This document shows, piece after piece, positions 1-9,074 of a stretch of DNA of 46,237 bases. The stretch comes from an uncultured Flavobacteriales bacterium. Its GTDB lineage: Bacteria; Bacteroidota; Bacteroidia; Flavobacteriales; Crocinitomicaceae. The notes under the pieces were generated by a model. It saw only the letters and a list, made by a program, of their open reading frames with translations. It searched no databases and had not been told where the DNA came from. Position numbers and translations under genes: made by a program. The stretch is taken from the NCBI GenBank assembly GCA_946478775.1, contig CAMLDR010000010.1, positions 1-46,237 on the forward strand, written 5' to 3'. Position 1 is the first letter of the stretch; each line of letters opens with the position of its first letter.

Positions 1-1
1 T

Positions 2-1594
2 AAGTACGTTGATTTTATTCTTCCTGTTCTTGGAATTGTACTGACGATCTGGATCACTCGCAGGTTATTAAACGGGAAACTGGAAAAGGGTACCTGGCGG
101 ATCATTTATGCGATCAATAAAAAGTCGAGTATCATGCCCCGCAAACAGATGTATGCTCAAGTCATTACCTCATCCATTACGGTGGGTTTCGGTGGTTCTG
201 CCGGATTGGAATCCCCTGTAACAATAACCGGTGCGGCATTCGGTTCGAATTATGCGCGGGTCTATAAACTTTCTACCAAAGAACGGACTTTGTTACTTGC
301 CTGCGGCGTTGCAGCCGGAATAGCCGCTGCGTTCAATGCTCCGATAGCCGGGGTGTTGTTTACCATGGAAGTGCTTTTGGCAGATGTCGGGATAACTGCT
401 TTTATTCCCTTGATGCTGGCTTCCGCTTCCGGGGCCTTGCTTTCCGGTGCAATCCTGAACGAAAGTATCTTGTTGTCCTTTAAAAATATGGCAGCATTCG
501 AACTGCATAATGTGCCCTTTTACATTATCCTGGGGGTTCTGACAGGATTTATGGCCGTTTACCATTCACGCGTTTTCAACCGGATAGAAACCTGGATAGA
601 ACACTGGAAAATGGGTCCTTACCAAAAAGGGATTGTGGGAGCTTTACTGCTTTCCACTCTGATTTTCATCTTTCCTTCCTTGTTCGGTGAAGGATACGAA
701 AGCATTCGTTCGCTTTCTACGGAAAAAGTATTTGATCTGCTGGACGGAACCTTTTTCGAATCCTTTAAGCAATCCTGGTTCCCGTTAATATTTATAGGTG
801 CGGTCGTTTTTCTGAAAGCCATTGCAACCGGTTTGACTCTGGGCTCGGGCGGGAACGGCGGGAATTTCGCTCCTTCTTTGTTTGTGGGAAGTTACACCGG
901 CTTTGCCTTTGCCTATGGCTGGAATTTAGCCGGTCTCGGCTTTGCGCTTCCGATCACGAATTTCACGATGGTGGGTATGGCGGGAATGCTCAGCGGCTTG
1001 TTCCATGCACCTTTAACGTCTATCTTCCTCATTGCCGAAATTACAGGTGGCTACGGATTGATGATTCCTTTGATGATCGTTTCATCCATCAGTTTTGCCA
1101 TTTCGAAGCGTTATTCCAATCATTCGATGGACATTGTGAAGCTGGCGGAAGAAGGTCATGTGGTCCGGGCAGATAAGGACCTGCATATTTTGTCTTCCAT
1201 TGAAAGCGAGGACATCATGGAAGAAGCGCTGGTGGTATTGAAACCCGACGATACGGTTTCGACTTTGTTCCTAACGGTCCAATATTCCCATCAGGCCCTC
1301 ATTCCGATTGTTTCAGATAATGGAATGCTCCTGGGAATGATCTACCTGGATGATCTGCCGACCATTTTACCTGTTTATTCCTCCGAACCGAATACGCTTT
1401 TGGAGTTAGTCATGGAACCGATCCGTTATTCCCTGAATCCGAGAAATACCATGGAACAGGTAATGGAAATGTTCGAACAATCCAAACTGAATTATTTACC
1501 CGTGATAGACAATGACCAGGTCATGGGATATTACTCCAAACACCGCTTGCTGGAAGCCTACCGGAAAAAGGTGATGGAGAATATTGTGGAGTAG
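2..1594 (+). CDS. ClC-family voltage-gated chloride channel/antiporter with C-terminal CBS pair (5' partial)
   Basis: The reading frame is open from base 2, so the true start lies upstream of the window; the ATG at 134 is internal, because coding sequence rich in hydrophobic residues precedes it in frame. ClC hallmarks are visible: GSAGLESP (nt 194-217) corresponds to the GxEGP selectivity motif with the gating glutamate kept and the following Gly replaced by Ser, and GGNFAP (nt 857-874) corresponds to GxFxP. About ten hydrophobic segments follow one another up to about nt 1130. The last ~140 residues are soluble and look like two CBS modules (for example EDIMEEALVVLKPDDTV and VMEPIRYSLNPRNTMEQ), which usually sense nucleotides. 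Expected role: Cl-/H+ exchange or Cl- conductance in the inner membrane. It appears to be a single transcription unit. Confidence 0.93.
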   Translation, partial: KYVDFILPVLGIVLTIWITRRLLNGKLEKGTWRIIYAINKKSSIMPRKQMYAQVITSSITVGFGGSAGLESPVTITGAAFGSNYARVYKLSTKERTLLLACGVAAGIAAAFNAPIAGVLFTMEVLLADVGITAFIPLMLASASGALLSGAILNESILLSFKNMAAFELHNVPFYIILGVLTGFMAVYHSRVFNRIETWIEHWKMGPYQKGIVGALLLSTLIFIFPSLFGEGYESIRSLSTEKVFDLLDGTFFESFKQSWFPLIFIGAVVFLKAIATGLTLGSGGNGGNFAPSLFVGSYTGFAFAYGWNLAGLGFALPITNFTMVGMAGMLSGLFHAPLTSIFLIAEITGGYGLMIPLMIVSSISFAISKRYSNHSMDIVKLAEEGHVVRADKDLHILSSIESEDIMEEALVVLKPDDTVSTLFLTVQYSHQALIPIVSDNGMLLGMIYLDDLPTILPVYSSEPNTLLELVMEPIRYSLNPRNTMEQVMEMFEQSKLNYLPVIDNDQVMGYYSKHRLLEAYRKKVMENIVE

Positions 1595-1718
1595 CAGATG
1601 ACAGAAGGAGAACACTACTTCGTTCCCTGAACTTCGTATTGTAAATGAGAATGAGCAGGATGGATAAATTAAATTCAGATACTTATCTTTAACCCCAAAA
1701 TTGAAACAAAAACCACCC

Positions 1719-2465
1719 ATGAAGATCATCACCCGCTTCATTTGCTTAGCAGCGATCCTTTTGATGTTTGATTCCTGTACCATCTCCAAACGCCATTTCG
1801 GTGGAGGTTACCACGTGGAATGGAAAAAGAAATGGAACGAATCAACAGCAGATTTACAATCACCACGGATTAAGGAAGATACTTCTATTGCTAAAAAGCA
1901 GGCTGCCGAATCAGATACTTTATATGCGCAAACGACACCCGTTTCCAAATCCGATTCGGAAAAGTATTCTTCGAAAGAACAAGTAGAACAAGTTGCTACT
2001 CACGTTTCCGCAGCACCCGAAGAAAATGAACCATTGAACGAGGTACCGGTTGAACTTGCTGTGCAGGATGGGCCCATTTCATCCGATCAGCCGCTTGCGA
2101 ATGAAACCACGGACCAAACTCAGGTACAAACAGATCATACGAACGAGGAGGAATCAAGTGTTTATATGAAGAAAAGACCAAGGGTGGAACCGTTGACCTG
2201 GGTGGCTTTAGGATTCTTAACCGCTGCCATTGCTTTGGGATTGTTGCCGGCTTCTTTGATCAGCGTCAGTTTGTTTTCGATTTTATTTGCACTGCTGCTA
2301 TTGATAGCCTTTATCAATGCCGTTAGCTCTGCCATACGCGTAAAACGATTCCCGGATAATTACAAGGCCAAAGGATTGACCTGGCTGGTTTTAGTCCTTT
2401 GTTCGATCGGATTTGCTTATGCCCTGATTCAGTTGATCCTCATCGCTTTTGTTCCGGTTTATTAA
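1719..2465 (+). CDS. Putative lipoprotein with C-terminal membrane helices, unknown function
   Basis: The ATG at 1719 is preferred over an in-frame TTG at 1701 because it follows a short A-rich leader and a TATCTTTA box near 1684 that resembles the Bacteroidota -7 element. The product has about 248 residues. The N-terminus is hydrophobic and ends in a weak lipobox (MFDSC, Cys20), followed by TISKRHFGGGYHVEWKKK, a pattern I have seen on small Bacteroidota lipoproteins. The middle is a low-complexity acidic and Ser/Thr-rich linker (about residues 45-150). The last ~85 residues hold two to three membrane helices. A lipidated N-terminus combined with C-terminal helices is odd; the N-terminal segment could instead be a plain signal anchor. 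I assign no function. Confidence 0.7.
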   Translation: MKIITRFICLAAILLMFDSCTISKRHFGGGYHVEWKKKWNESTADLQSPRIKEDTSIAKKQAAESDTLYAQTTPVSKSDSEKYSSKEQVEQVATHVSAAPEENEPLNEVPVELAVQDGPISSDQPLANETTDQTQVQTDHTNEEESSVYMKKRPRVEPLTWVALGFLTAAIALGLLPASLISVSLFSILFALLLLIAFINAVSSAIRVKRFPDNYKAKGLTWLVLVLCSIGFAYALIQLILIAFVPVY

Positions 2466-2513
2466 AACCAAGTCTCAATTTATAGAATGAATTAAACCAT
2501 TTTGAATTAGAAT

Positions 2514-3023
2514 ATGAAAGTGAAAGCGATTGCTTGTGGAGTATTTGTTTCATTATTTGTTTTGTACTCTATTAATAGAGTATTCTTTGCGACTTTCGAT
2601 CCTCACAAGATTATTCAACACATCGGTTCTTTAAGTTCTAAACCTACTCTCGAGGAAGGAACCAAAGGCAATGGTGATTATTGGAAATTAAAATTAGATA
2701 ATGTAGATCGGTTTTTTGAGCTGGACAGATATGAAAATAAAGCGATCGAGAAACAATTGAGAAGTCTAAAGATACAAGATAAGGTAATTATCTATACTTA
2801 CTCCGATTTGAGTATTCCGAATTTGGCTGATTACTTAAGTGGAAGATATTTGGCTGTTGGTATCAAAATAGGGGAAAATAAATCCTTGGATTACAATGAA
2901 ATCAAATTGGGTTTGGAAAGTACTGATAATGCAGCTCTTTTTGTTTCAATAGTTTTGCTTGGTTTTTATATTTATTGGTTATATAAAAGAAGGAGTTGTG
3001 AAGGTAAAAATGAAAGGTCATGA
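2514..3023 (+). CDS. Hypothetical protein with two terminal membrane helices
   Basis: This 169-residue product has an N-terminal hydrophobic segment (about residues 4-24), a soluble and probably periplasmic middle of about 110 residues, and a second membrane helix near 140-158 followed by a short basic tail (YKRRSCEGKNER). No family is recognised. The stop codon overlaps the start of the next gene in an ATGA arrangement (3020-3023), and that gene overlaps the following one in the same way, so the three are probably translated together. Base composition is more AT-rich than the fumarase or glycosyltransferase genes nearby. Confidence 0.7.
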   Translation: MKVKAIACGVFVSLFVLYSINRVFFATFDPHKIIQHIGSLSSKPTLEEGTKGNGDYWKLKLDNVDRFFELDRYENKAIEKQLRSLKIQDKVIIYTYSDLSIPNLADYLSGRYLAVGIKIGENKSLDYNEIKLGLESTDNAALFVSIVLLGFYIYWLYKRRSCEGKNERS

Positions 3024-3214
3024 ATGAAGGTGAAAAAATAACTTTAAAAGACGGTGACTTTTGTATGGTAACTGCCGGTACACATAAAGGTAAAAGCGGA
3101 ACTGTCCGCGATCTGAATGTGAGTAAAAGCGGGCATCTAACCATTACGGTTGTGCAGGAAAACGGAGTTCGCTTCAAAACGCTGGGAAGAAATGTAAGCG
3201 TTCAATCCAAATGA
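3020..3214 (+). CDS. Small KOW-motif protein
   Basis: The product has 64 residues. Residues about 11-45 (DGDFCMVTAGTHKGKSGTVR and the following strand) match the KOW fold found in ribosomal protein L24 and NusG: a V-x-G-x-H-K-G-x-x-G-x-V core. That fold usually binds RNA or proteins of the transcription/translation machinery. Here it stands alone, without an NGN or ribosomal-protein context. The start ATG overlaps the upstream stop by 4 bp, and its own stop overlaps the next ATG by 4 bp (3211-3214), indicating translational coupling. The role is inferred from the fold only. Confidence 0.72.
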   Translation: MNEGEKITLKDGDFCMVTAGTHKGKSGTVRDLNVSKSGHLTITVVQENGVRFKTLGRNVSVQSK

Positions 3215-3411
3215 ATAAGCATCCGTATCGCTTCAGAAAATGGTTCAGGGAACGACTTCCCTGGTTTTTGATCAAAGCAGGATTTGCCGCAAAAGGAACC
3301 GATTGTGAAACAGTTTTTGCAGAACATACCTGGTACAATATAGATCATGAAAACAGCGGATGCTATTACTGTAAAGTCGTTAAAGAAGGTTCCCTTTGGA
3401 AGAAAAATTAA
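3211..3411 (+). CDS. Small hypothetical protein
   Basis: This 66-residue, basic and aromatic-rich product starts MNKHPYRFRKWFRERLPWFL and contains three cysteines, two in a CYYC pattern near the C-terminus. There is no signal peptide and no recognisable domain. The ATGA overlap with the KOW gene makes it the last gene of a three-gene overlapping set. The gene is supported by the overlap and the open frame rather than by homology. Confidence 0.55.
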   Translation: MNKHPYRFRKWFRERLPWFLIKAGFAAKGTDCETVFAEHTWYNIDHENSGCYYCKVVKEGSLWKKN

Positions 3412-3492
3412 AGAATCACATCCAATGATTTCTATTGATTTGTAACAGTTTCGTAAATCCTGCTTATTATTAGTAAAACTAAAATCTTCCTG

Positions 3493-4389
3493 ATGAAAAC
3501 ACTAATCACCTCCTTTTTTGCGCTGAGTATTTATTTTACTTTCGCACAATCCACTTCTTTTGATCACATTCTTTATAAGCAGGAAGTCAATCAGGCATAT
3601 TTGTTAGCTATCAAAGATGCAAACTATACGGGAAGTTTGCAAAAACTGGAAGTTGTCAAGAAGAAGTATGGAATGATCTATGGTGAAGATTATCGGTTAC
3701 AAAGTTATTGTTATAAAATGATGGGAAACGATTCACTGTCAGCACTATCATTGAAAACATGTTGGTCATCTCCCTCTTTTGATATGAAAACTCTTTGGTA
3801 TGTGGATCAATTGCAACCGGTTAAACTGATGAAGGGGTTTAGTGAGTCCGAAATAGCCATCGTAGAAGAAGGATTTGATAATGCGGCTAAAATGCGACCT
3901 ATAAACGCAGATTCTCTTTATAAGATCTTTGAAGTTCAAAGTGAAGAAGATAGGCTAGTACGAGATGCACTATCTGCTGATCCTGAAAACAAAGAAATTC
4001 ATTTTCGAATTGACTCATTAAACAGGAAACATGAGGCTTATTTAGAATATTTCACACGTAATTATGGGTACCCGGGAGAAAAGAAACTTCAATTTGCAGA
4101 ATCAGTAGTTTGGGTTATATTAATTCATTCATCCGGAAATGAAGATTTTTATCAACGCATGAAGCCTGTTTTTTTGGAAGAAGTTCGAAAGGGGAATATG
4201 TCACCTTGGATGTTTGCAAATTTTGTAGATCAGCATCAGTTTTACAACAAGCTGCCATCCATTTACCAATCATTGATCTATACTAATAAACCTTATGTTA
4301 ACACCAAGGAAGAAAGAGAGCAAATCAGTCAAAACCGTTTCGAGATCGGCTTGTTGGATTTGGAATTTACCAATCCCTCGTTTGAATGA
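3493..4389 (+). CDS. Secreted hypothetical protein
   Basis: The product has 298 residues with a clear N-terminal signal peptide (MKTLITSFFALSIYFTFAQS, probable cleavage after FAQ). The remainder is predominantly helical and charged, with no cysteine cluster and no T9SS C-terminal domain, so export to the periplasm is the likely fate. It is preceded by an 81-bp gap after the small-gene cluster and is probably transcribed separately. No family is recognised. Confidence 0.7.
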   Translation: MKTLITSFFALSIYFTFAQSTSFDHILYKQEVNQAYLLAIKDANYTGSLQKLEVVKKKYGMIYGEDYRLQSYCYKMMGNDSLSALSLKTCWSSPSFDMKTLWYVDQLQPVKLMKGFSESEIAIVEEGFDNAAKMRPINADSLYKIFEVQSEEDRLVRDALSADPENKEIHFRIDSLNRKHEAYLEYFTRNYGYPGEKKLQFAESVVWVILIHSSGNEDFYQRMKPVFLEEVRKGNMSPWMFANFVDQHQFYNKLPSIYQSLIYTNKPYVNTKEEREQISQNRFEIGLLDLEFTNPSFE

Positions 4390-4424
4390 TGTAATATAAT
4401 ACAGTAAATCTGTACTTTTACTCC

Positions 4425-5390
4425 ATGCAGCGCTTTTTAGTCATACAAACAGCTTTTTTGGGAGACGTCATCCTGGCTACTCCTGTGATCAGCGAATTGA
4501 AACGCCTGCATCCGGAAGCTGAAGTGGATGTACTGGTGCGGAAAGGCAACGAAACGATCCTGAAAAACCATCCCGCCATTCACGAAGTATTTTCCTTCAA
4601 TAAGAAACAGGGGAAATGGAAAGAAATGAAGCGTTTGATCGGGTTATTCCGTTCCAAAAGGTATGATGAAGTCATCAACCTGCAGCGTTTCGGAAGTTCC
4701 GGATTGATCACTTTTCTTTCACGCGGGAAGAAGAAGGTCGGGTTTGATAAAAATCCGTTTTCTTTTTGCTACGCTATCAAGATCAAACACGAAATCGGGA
4801 AAGGGAAACACGAAGTGGAACGCAACCTGGAATGCATTGCGCATCACGGGGCACAGAAGCTGGTGCGTCCTGCAGTTTTTCCTTCCGATGAAGATCGTGA
4901 AAAAGTTGCCCCATATACACATTCCCCTTTTTACACCCTTGCACCGGCATCTGTTTGGTTTACAAAGCAGCTCCCCGAAAAGAAGTGGATTGAACTGGCA
5001 AACAACCTGAAGAAAAAAGGAACCGTTTACCTGGTTGGCGGCCCTGCCGATTTTGAATTGTGTCAGCGCATTCTGCAAGCGGCGGAGTTGCCCGATGAAA
5101 ATAACCTGGCCGGTAAATTAAACTTACTGGAATCCTGCGCTTTGTTTGAAAAAGCAACCCGTTGTTTTGTGAACGATTCGGGGCCTTTGCACATGGCTAC
5201 GGCTGTGAACGCTCCGGTTACCGCTTTTTTCTGCGCTACTGTCCCGCGTTTTGGTTTCGGACCACTTTCGGATGACAGCGAGATCCGTGAAACAAAAGAA
5301 CCCCTGATCTGCAGACCTTGCGGATTACACGGCGGGAAAATCTGCCCGGAAGGACATTTCATGTGCGGCCGGATCGATGTGGGAATATAA
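4425..5390 (+). CDS. Glycosyltransferase family 9 (ADP-heptose:LPS heptosyltransferase-like)
   Basis: The 321-residue product opens with the GT9 N-terminal pattern (IQTAFLGDVILATPVISEL), which forms the first Rossmann fold. The C-terminal half carries the nucleotide-sugar-binding signature, FVNDSGPLHMATAVNAPVTA, near residues 248-267. These features fit transfer of heptose or a related sugar to the lipopolysaccharide core at the cytoplasmic face of the inner membrane. Length is close to that of family members (about 330-350). A TACTTTTA box just upstream (about 4415) is one mismatch from TAnnTTTG, which would give a very short leader. The gene converges on the sensor-kinase gene, and a long shared hairpin lies between them. 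Confidence 0.9.
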   Translation: MQRFLVIQTAFLGDVILATPVISELKRLHPEAEVDVLVRKGNETILKNHPAIHEVFSFNKKQGKWKEMKRLIGLFRSKRYDEVINLQRFGSSGLITFLSRGKKKVGFDKNPFSFCYAIKIKHEIGKGKHEVERNLECIAHHGAQKLVRPAVFPSDEDREKVAPYTHSPFYTLAPASVWFTKQLPEKKWIELANNLKKKGTVYLVGGPADFELCQRILQAAELPDENNLAGKLNLLESCALFEKATRCFVNDSGPLHMATAVNAPVTAFFCATVPRFGFGPLSDDSEIRETKEPLICRPCGLHGGKICPEGHFMCGRIDVGI

Positions 5391-5404
5391 AACAGGTGGG
5401 GAAT

Positions 5405-5449
5405 AAAATATGTGGGGACGCGAGGCCTCGCGTCCCTACCACATATTTT
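5405..5449. terminator. Bidirectional hairpin between convergent genes
   Basis: An inverted repeat has an 11-bp inner stem (GGGACGCGAGG with CCTCGCGTCCC, 5415-5436, no loop bases left over), a 3-nt TAC bulge, and a 10-bp outer stem (AAAATATGTG with CACATATTTT). A T-run follows on the + strand, and A/T-rich sequence flanks it on both sides. It fills the gap between the glycosyltransferase stop and the kinase stop, where a terminator working on both strands is expected. Its core resembles the palindrome at 9075-9110. Confidence 0.8.
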
Positions 5450-7011
5450 TATTTCAATGGCAAACTCACCCGGATCGTCGTTCCTTTCCCAATCTCTGAA
5501 TGCACCACATACACTTTTCCTTTGTGGTACTCTTTTACAATGCGTTTCACCAGCGAAAGTCCGAGTCCCCAGCCGCGTTTCTTGGTAGTGTAACCCGGTT
5601 CGAAGATCGATTTGAATTGCTTGGGCAGTAAGCCTTTTCCGGTATCGGTAATTTCAATGTACACGCGTTCCGGAACCGTTTTTATCGTGACATCCAGTTT
5701 CCCTTTCGATTCCATGGCGTCTACTGCATTGCGGATAATGTTTTCCATCACCCATTCCATCAGCGATTTATTGTGGCTGACCATCACCGGTTCTTCTTCA
5801 AAATGGGTGGTCATTTCTACCTTTTGCGAAATGCGCGGACGCAGGTAATCCATCACATTTTGGATGGTAAGACGGATATCGCTTTGCGTTAAATGGGTTT
5901 CCGATCCGATCTTGGAGAAACGCTGTGAAACGACATCCAACCGCTCCACGTCTTTTTGCATTTCAGCAATGATGCTCTGGTCCACGTCCTGAGTTTCCAG
6001 TAGCTGGATCCAGGCCATTAAGGACGAAAGCGGGGTTCCCAGCTGGTGGGCTGTTTCCTTTGCCATTCCGGCCCACACTTGGTTTTGCTCTGCCTTTCTG
6101 AATGTGCTGAAGAGCAGGTAACCGATGAAAATAAACAACCCGATGATCAGGAACTGGATATAAGGAAAGAACTGAAGCTGCTTGAGTTCACCCGAGTTGT
6201 CAAAATACAGGAGGTTCACCCGGTCACCGCCAAAAGAGATTTCAATAGGTTCATTCACCATTTCAAGGGAATGAAGTGTTTTTTTTAGGTTCTTTTGAGT
6301 TGTTTTTTCACCTGGAAGATTACTGGAAATTAAGGAATCCTTGTTCTTGTCCATCAGGATAACCGGGATCAGTTTGGAATCATAGATCAACTCCTTGTTG
6401 AAGGCACTGATTAAAGAATCCCGTTCTTTTTCCAGCTGAATGGTGCGTTTGGTATCCGTATAAAAAGAGGTCATGGTCAATCCCTTTACCACTTCAATGC
6501 GGAACGGGGGATGGTTTTTCTCCCAAACGGCGGTCAATGCCAACAAGCTGTCTTCGTATTTTTTTACCAGTTCTTTAGGAGATGATTCCGGGGAAACCTT
6601 ACGCAGATCAGCGGTATCGAAATCAATATTGGTATAACTGGAAATCTGGTTGCGGTCATCCACCAAAATCACCGGGATATCCTTGTTCTCATCAATAATA
6701 CTGATCGGGAAGCGGTAATCGGGAAAACAATTGATATCTGCAGGTTCTTTCGAGATCTCTTTCGTAGCGTCGAGGTACAATTTGATCTTGCGGCGTTCGT
6801 ATCCCCGCAGCTGACGGAATGCGCGATCGGTGAATTCGACCAGTTCCGCTTTTTTCTTGATCGCATCAGCCCACTGTTTGGCGCGCAAACGCTCACGGTC
6901 GGATACTTTTTGCACCGTTGAATTCGATACCCACAAAGACGCAGCAACCGTGATCAATGCGATTACCAGCAACACGATTTTCCATTTCTGTTTGTTGGAG
7001 TATAAATTCAT
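5449..7011 (-). CDS. Membrane sensor histidine kinase (orphan)
   Basis: The product has 520 residues. A first membrane helix (about 11-28) and a second (about 284-303) bracket a large periplasmic sensor region, followed directly by the kinase core. The H-box is ETAHQLGTPLSSL with phosphoacceptor His322 (the HQLGTP variant common in Bacteroidota), the N-box is ENIIRNAVDAM (Asn428), G1 is DTGKG (456-460) and G2 is GWGLGL (480-485). No HAMP domain is obvious. The sensor region holds two similar segments, DIPVILVDDRNQ (111-122) and LIPVILMDKNKD (214-225), suggesting a duplicated sensing unit. No response-regulator gene is adjacent, so the partner must be elsewhere. Confidence 0.92.
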   Translation of the reverse strand: MNLYSNKQKWKIVLLVIALITVAASLWVSNSTVQKVSDRERLRAKQWADAIKKKAELVEFTDRAFRQLRGYERRKIKLYLDATKEISKEPADINCFPDYRFPISIIDENKDIPVILVDDRNQISSYTNIDFDTADLRKVSPESSPKELVKKYEDSLLALTAVWEKNHPPFRIEVVKGLTMTSFYTDTKRTIQLEKERDSLISAFNKELIYDSKLIPVILMDKNKDSLISSNLPGEKTTQKNLKKTLHSLEMVNEPIEISFGGDRVNLLYFDNSGELKQLQFFPYIQFLIIGLFIFIGYLLFSTFRKAEQNQVWAGMAKETAHQLGTPLSSLMAWIQLLETQDVDQSIIAEMQKDVERLDVVSQRFSKIGSETHLTQSDIRLTIQNVMDYLRPRISQKVEMTTHFEEEPVMVSHNKSLMEWVMENIIRNAVDAMESKGKLDVTIKTVPERVYIEITDTGKGLLPKQFKSIFEPGYTTKKRGWGLGLSLVKRIVKEYHKGKVYVVHSEIGKGTTIRVSLPLK

Positions 7012-7147
7012 CTGTTACGAATGTAGTTAAAAACGCGGTTTTTGGATTCAAATTGTTTAGACATCAGATTTTACTCCGCTTAGTCTAAAAACCGAACGCC
7101 GATTCAATTCCTCCCTTGAGAAGGACGATTGAGTCTCCCTCCTCGGT

Positions 7148-7165
7148 CCTCCCTCAAGAGGGAGG
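7148..7165. repeat. Perfect 8-bp inverted repeat, 2-nt loop
   Basis: CCTCCCTC and GAGGGAGG are separated by AA. The flanking sequence repeats the motif imperfectly (CTCCCTTGAGAAGG upstream, GAGGGGG downstream), so this may be one copy of a dispersed palindrome rather than a terminator, since no gene ends here. Confidence 0.6.
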
Positions 7166-7265
7166 GGGGCTTAAAATTTCCCCTGCTGAAAGAGAGATTA
7201 AGGGGGAGGACCAATTCAGATTGATTATGAATTAATGATTTCAACCTCCAAAAACGCTTTTTCAT

Positions 7266-7273
7266 TAATTTTG
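7266..7273 (+). promoter_or_regulatory. Putative -7 element for the fumarase gene
   Basis: TAATTTTG matches the Bacteroidota TAnnTTTG consensus exactly. It would place the transcript start near 7279 and give a leader of about 170 nt before the ATG at 7451. No convincing -33 TTTG was found, so this is a motif match only. Confidence 0.4.
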
Positions 7274-7334
7274 CATCTGAATAAGAAAAAGCAAAGCTTT
7301 TGATAAGAGCAAACGCAGTTTGTGAAGACTGAGC

Positions 7335-7355
7335 AAAGCAATGACAAATTGCTTT
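7335..7355 (+). promoter_or_regulatory. Hairpin in fumarase 5' leader
   Basis: AAAGCAAT and ATTGCTTT form a perfect 8-bp stem with loop GACAA about 95 nt before the fumarase start. It is not followed by a T-run, so it is more likely an RNA structure or operator than a terminator. Confidence 0.4.
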
Positions 7356-7450
7356 AGGTCAAGGACAACAAGCGGTAGTGCACCTTGAAACTAACTTTTG
7401 ATAGAACAATCTTCAAACGAGGATGAAAAAATGAATATAATACTCTGATT

Positions 7451-9055
7451 ATGGCTGACTTTTTTTACCAGGAACCGTATCCTATCCAAAAGGACACAAC
7501 AGAATACCGCAAAGTATCTTCTGACTTTGTTACCGTTGAGCAAATCGGGAACAGGGAAGTGCTGAACATCGATCCGAAGGGATTGGAATTTTTGGCTCAA
7601 GAGGCCCTGGCAGATGTTTCTTTCTACCTTCGAACTTCCCATTTGGAGAAATTGCGTGCGATCCTGGATGATCCGGAAGCAACGGACAACGACCGTTTTG
7701 TGGCATACAATCTTTTACAGAATGCAACCATCGCTGCGGAAGGACAACTGCCTTCCTGCCAGGATACCGGAACGGCCATTGTGGTGGGTAAAAAAGGAGA
7801 AGACGTTTACACCGGCGCCAATGATGCCGAGTACCTTTCCAAAGGAATTTACAATACTTACCAGGAGCGGAACCTGCGTTATTCCCAAATTGTCGCTTTA
7901 GATATGTTCGAAGAAAAGAACTCCGGTTCCAATCTTCCTGCACAGATCGACATTTACGCAGCCCAGGGACCGAAATACGAATTCCTGTTCTTAGCGAAAG
8001 GTGGCGGTTCAGCCAACAAGACTTTCTTATACCAAAAAACGAAGTCCTTATTGAACGACGCTTCTTTGGAAGAGTTCATCAAAGAGAAAATAAAAGATCT
8101 GGGTACTTCTGCCTGTCCGCCATACCATTTGGCGTTCGTTGTGGGCGGTACTTCTGCCGAAGCGAACCTGGCTGCAGTGAAAAAAGCTTCTGCCGGATAT
8201 TATGATCATTTGCCTACGGAAGGAAACATGGGAGGTCAGGCTTTCCGTGACCTGGAATGGGAAAAACGCATCAATAAAATTTGCCAGGAGAGTACAATCG
8301 GTGCTCAATTCGGTGGAAAATACTTTACGCACGATGTACGGGTGATCCGTTTGCCGCGCCACGCTGCTTCCTGTCCGGTTGGATTGGGAGTTTCTTGTTC
8401 TGCCGACAGAAACATCAAAGCAAAGATTACCAAAGACGGTTTATTTGTAGAACAGCTGGAGAAAAATCCGCGCCGTTTACTGCCGGAAGTTCCACCGCAT
8501 TTGGAGCCGCCTGTGAGCATTGACCTCGACAGACCCATGGCTGAAGTATTGGCTGAGTTGTCCAAATACCCGATCAAAACGCGCTTGAAGCTCAACGGAA
8601 CACTGATTGTGGCCCGCGACGCAGCACATGCACGCATCAAAGACATGTTGGATGCCGGCGAACCGATGCCGGAATACTTTAAAAATCACCCGGTTTATTA
8701 TGCGGGACCTGCGAAAACACCGGAAGGAATGCCTTCGGGAAGTTTTGGTCCTACAACGGCCGGTCGTATGGATTCATACGTGGACTTATTCCAGAGCATG
8801 GGCGGAAGTATGATCATGCTGGCAAAAGGAAACCGTTCGAAAGACGTGACGAATGCCTGTAAAAAACACGGCGGATTCTACCTCGGATCTGTTGGCGGCC
8901 CTGCTGCGATCCTGGCGAAAGAAAACATTCTTTCCGTGGAATTGGTCGACTTTGAAGACATGGGAATGGAAGCCGTGAGAAAGATCACCATCAAGGATTT
9001 CCCGGCGTTTATTATTACGGATGATAAAGGGAATGATTTCTTCGAGAATCTGTAA
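7451..9055 (+). CDS. fumA: Fumarate hydratase, class I (iron-sulfur, homodimeric)
   Basis: This 534-residue protein matches class I fumarases over its full length. It interconverts fumarate and malate in the TCA cycle in the cytosol. The three cysteines expected to hold the 4Fe-4S cluster are present: Cys103 in [10 protein letters not shown], Cys222 in GTSACPPYH and Cys316 in [11 protein letters not shown]. Their spacing agrees with Cys105/224/318 of E. coli FumA. Both the alpha-type N-terminal part and the beta-type C-terminal part ([25 protein letters not shown]) are fused in one chain. The gene appears monocistronic, with a long structured leader and a palindrome after the stop. The choice among fumA/fumB symbols is by family only. 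Confidence 0.96.
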   Translation: MADFFYQEPYPIQKDTTEYRKVSSDFVTVEQIGNREVLNIDPKGLEFLAQEALADVSFYLRTSHLEKLRAILDDPEATDNDRFVAYNLLQNATIAAEGQLPSCQDTGTAIVVGKKGEDVYTGANDAEYLSKGIYNTYQERNLRYSQIVALDMFEEKNSGSNLPAQIDIYAAQGPKYEFLFLAKGGGSANKTFLYQKTKSLLNDASLEEFIKEKIKDLGTSACPPYHLAFVVGGTSAEANLAAVKKASAGYYDHLPTEGNMGGQAFRDLEWEKRINKICQESTIGAQFGGKYFTHDVRVIRLPRHAASCPVGLGVSCSADRNIKAKITKDGLFVEQLEKNPRRLLPEVPPHLEPPVSIDLDRPMAEVLAELSKYPIKTRLKLNGTLIVARDAAHARIKDMLDAGEPMPEYFKNHPVYYAGPAKTPEGMPSGSFGPTTAGRMDSYVDLFQSMGGSMIMLAKGNRSKDVTNACKKHGGFYLGSVGGPAAILAKENILSVELVDFEDMGMEAVRKITIKDFPAFIITDDKGNDFFENL

Positions 9056-9074
9056 ATTATAATTGTACAATAAT

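Larger units (their letters stand above)
7012..7450. other. Intergenic region and leader of the fumarase gene
   Basis: No protein gene is seen between the divergent kinase and fumarase starts (439 bp). The left part holds a C/G-rich imperfect repeat region ending in a perfect hairpin (CCTCCCTC-AA-GAGGGAGG, 7148-7165) of a kind that looks like a dispersed intergenic repeat. The right part holds a TAATTTTG box (7266-7273) and, in the expected untranslated leader, a second perfect hairpin at 7335-7355. Confidence 0.6.
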
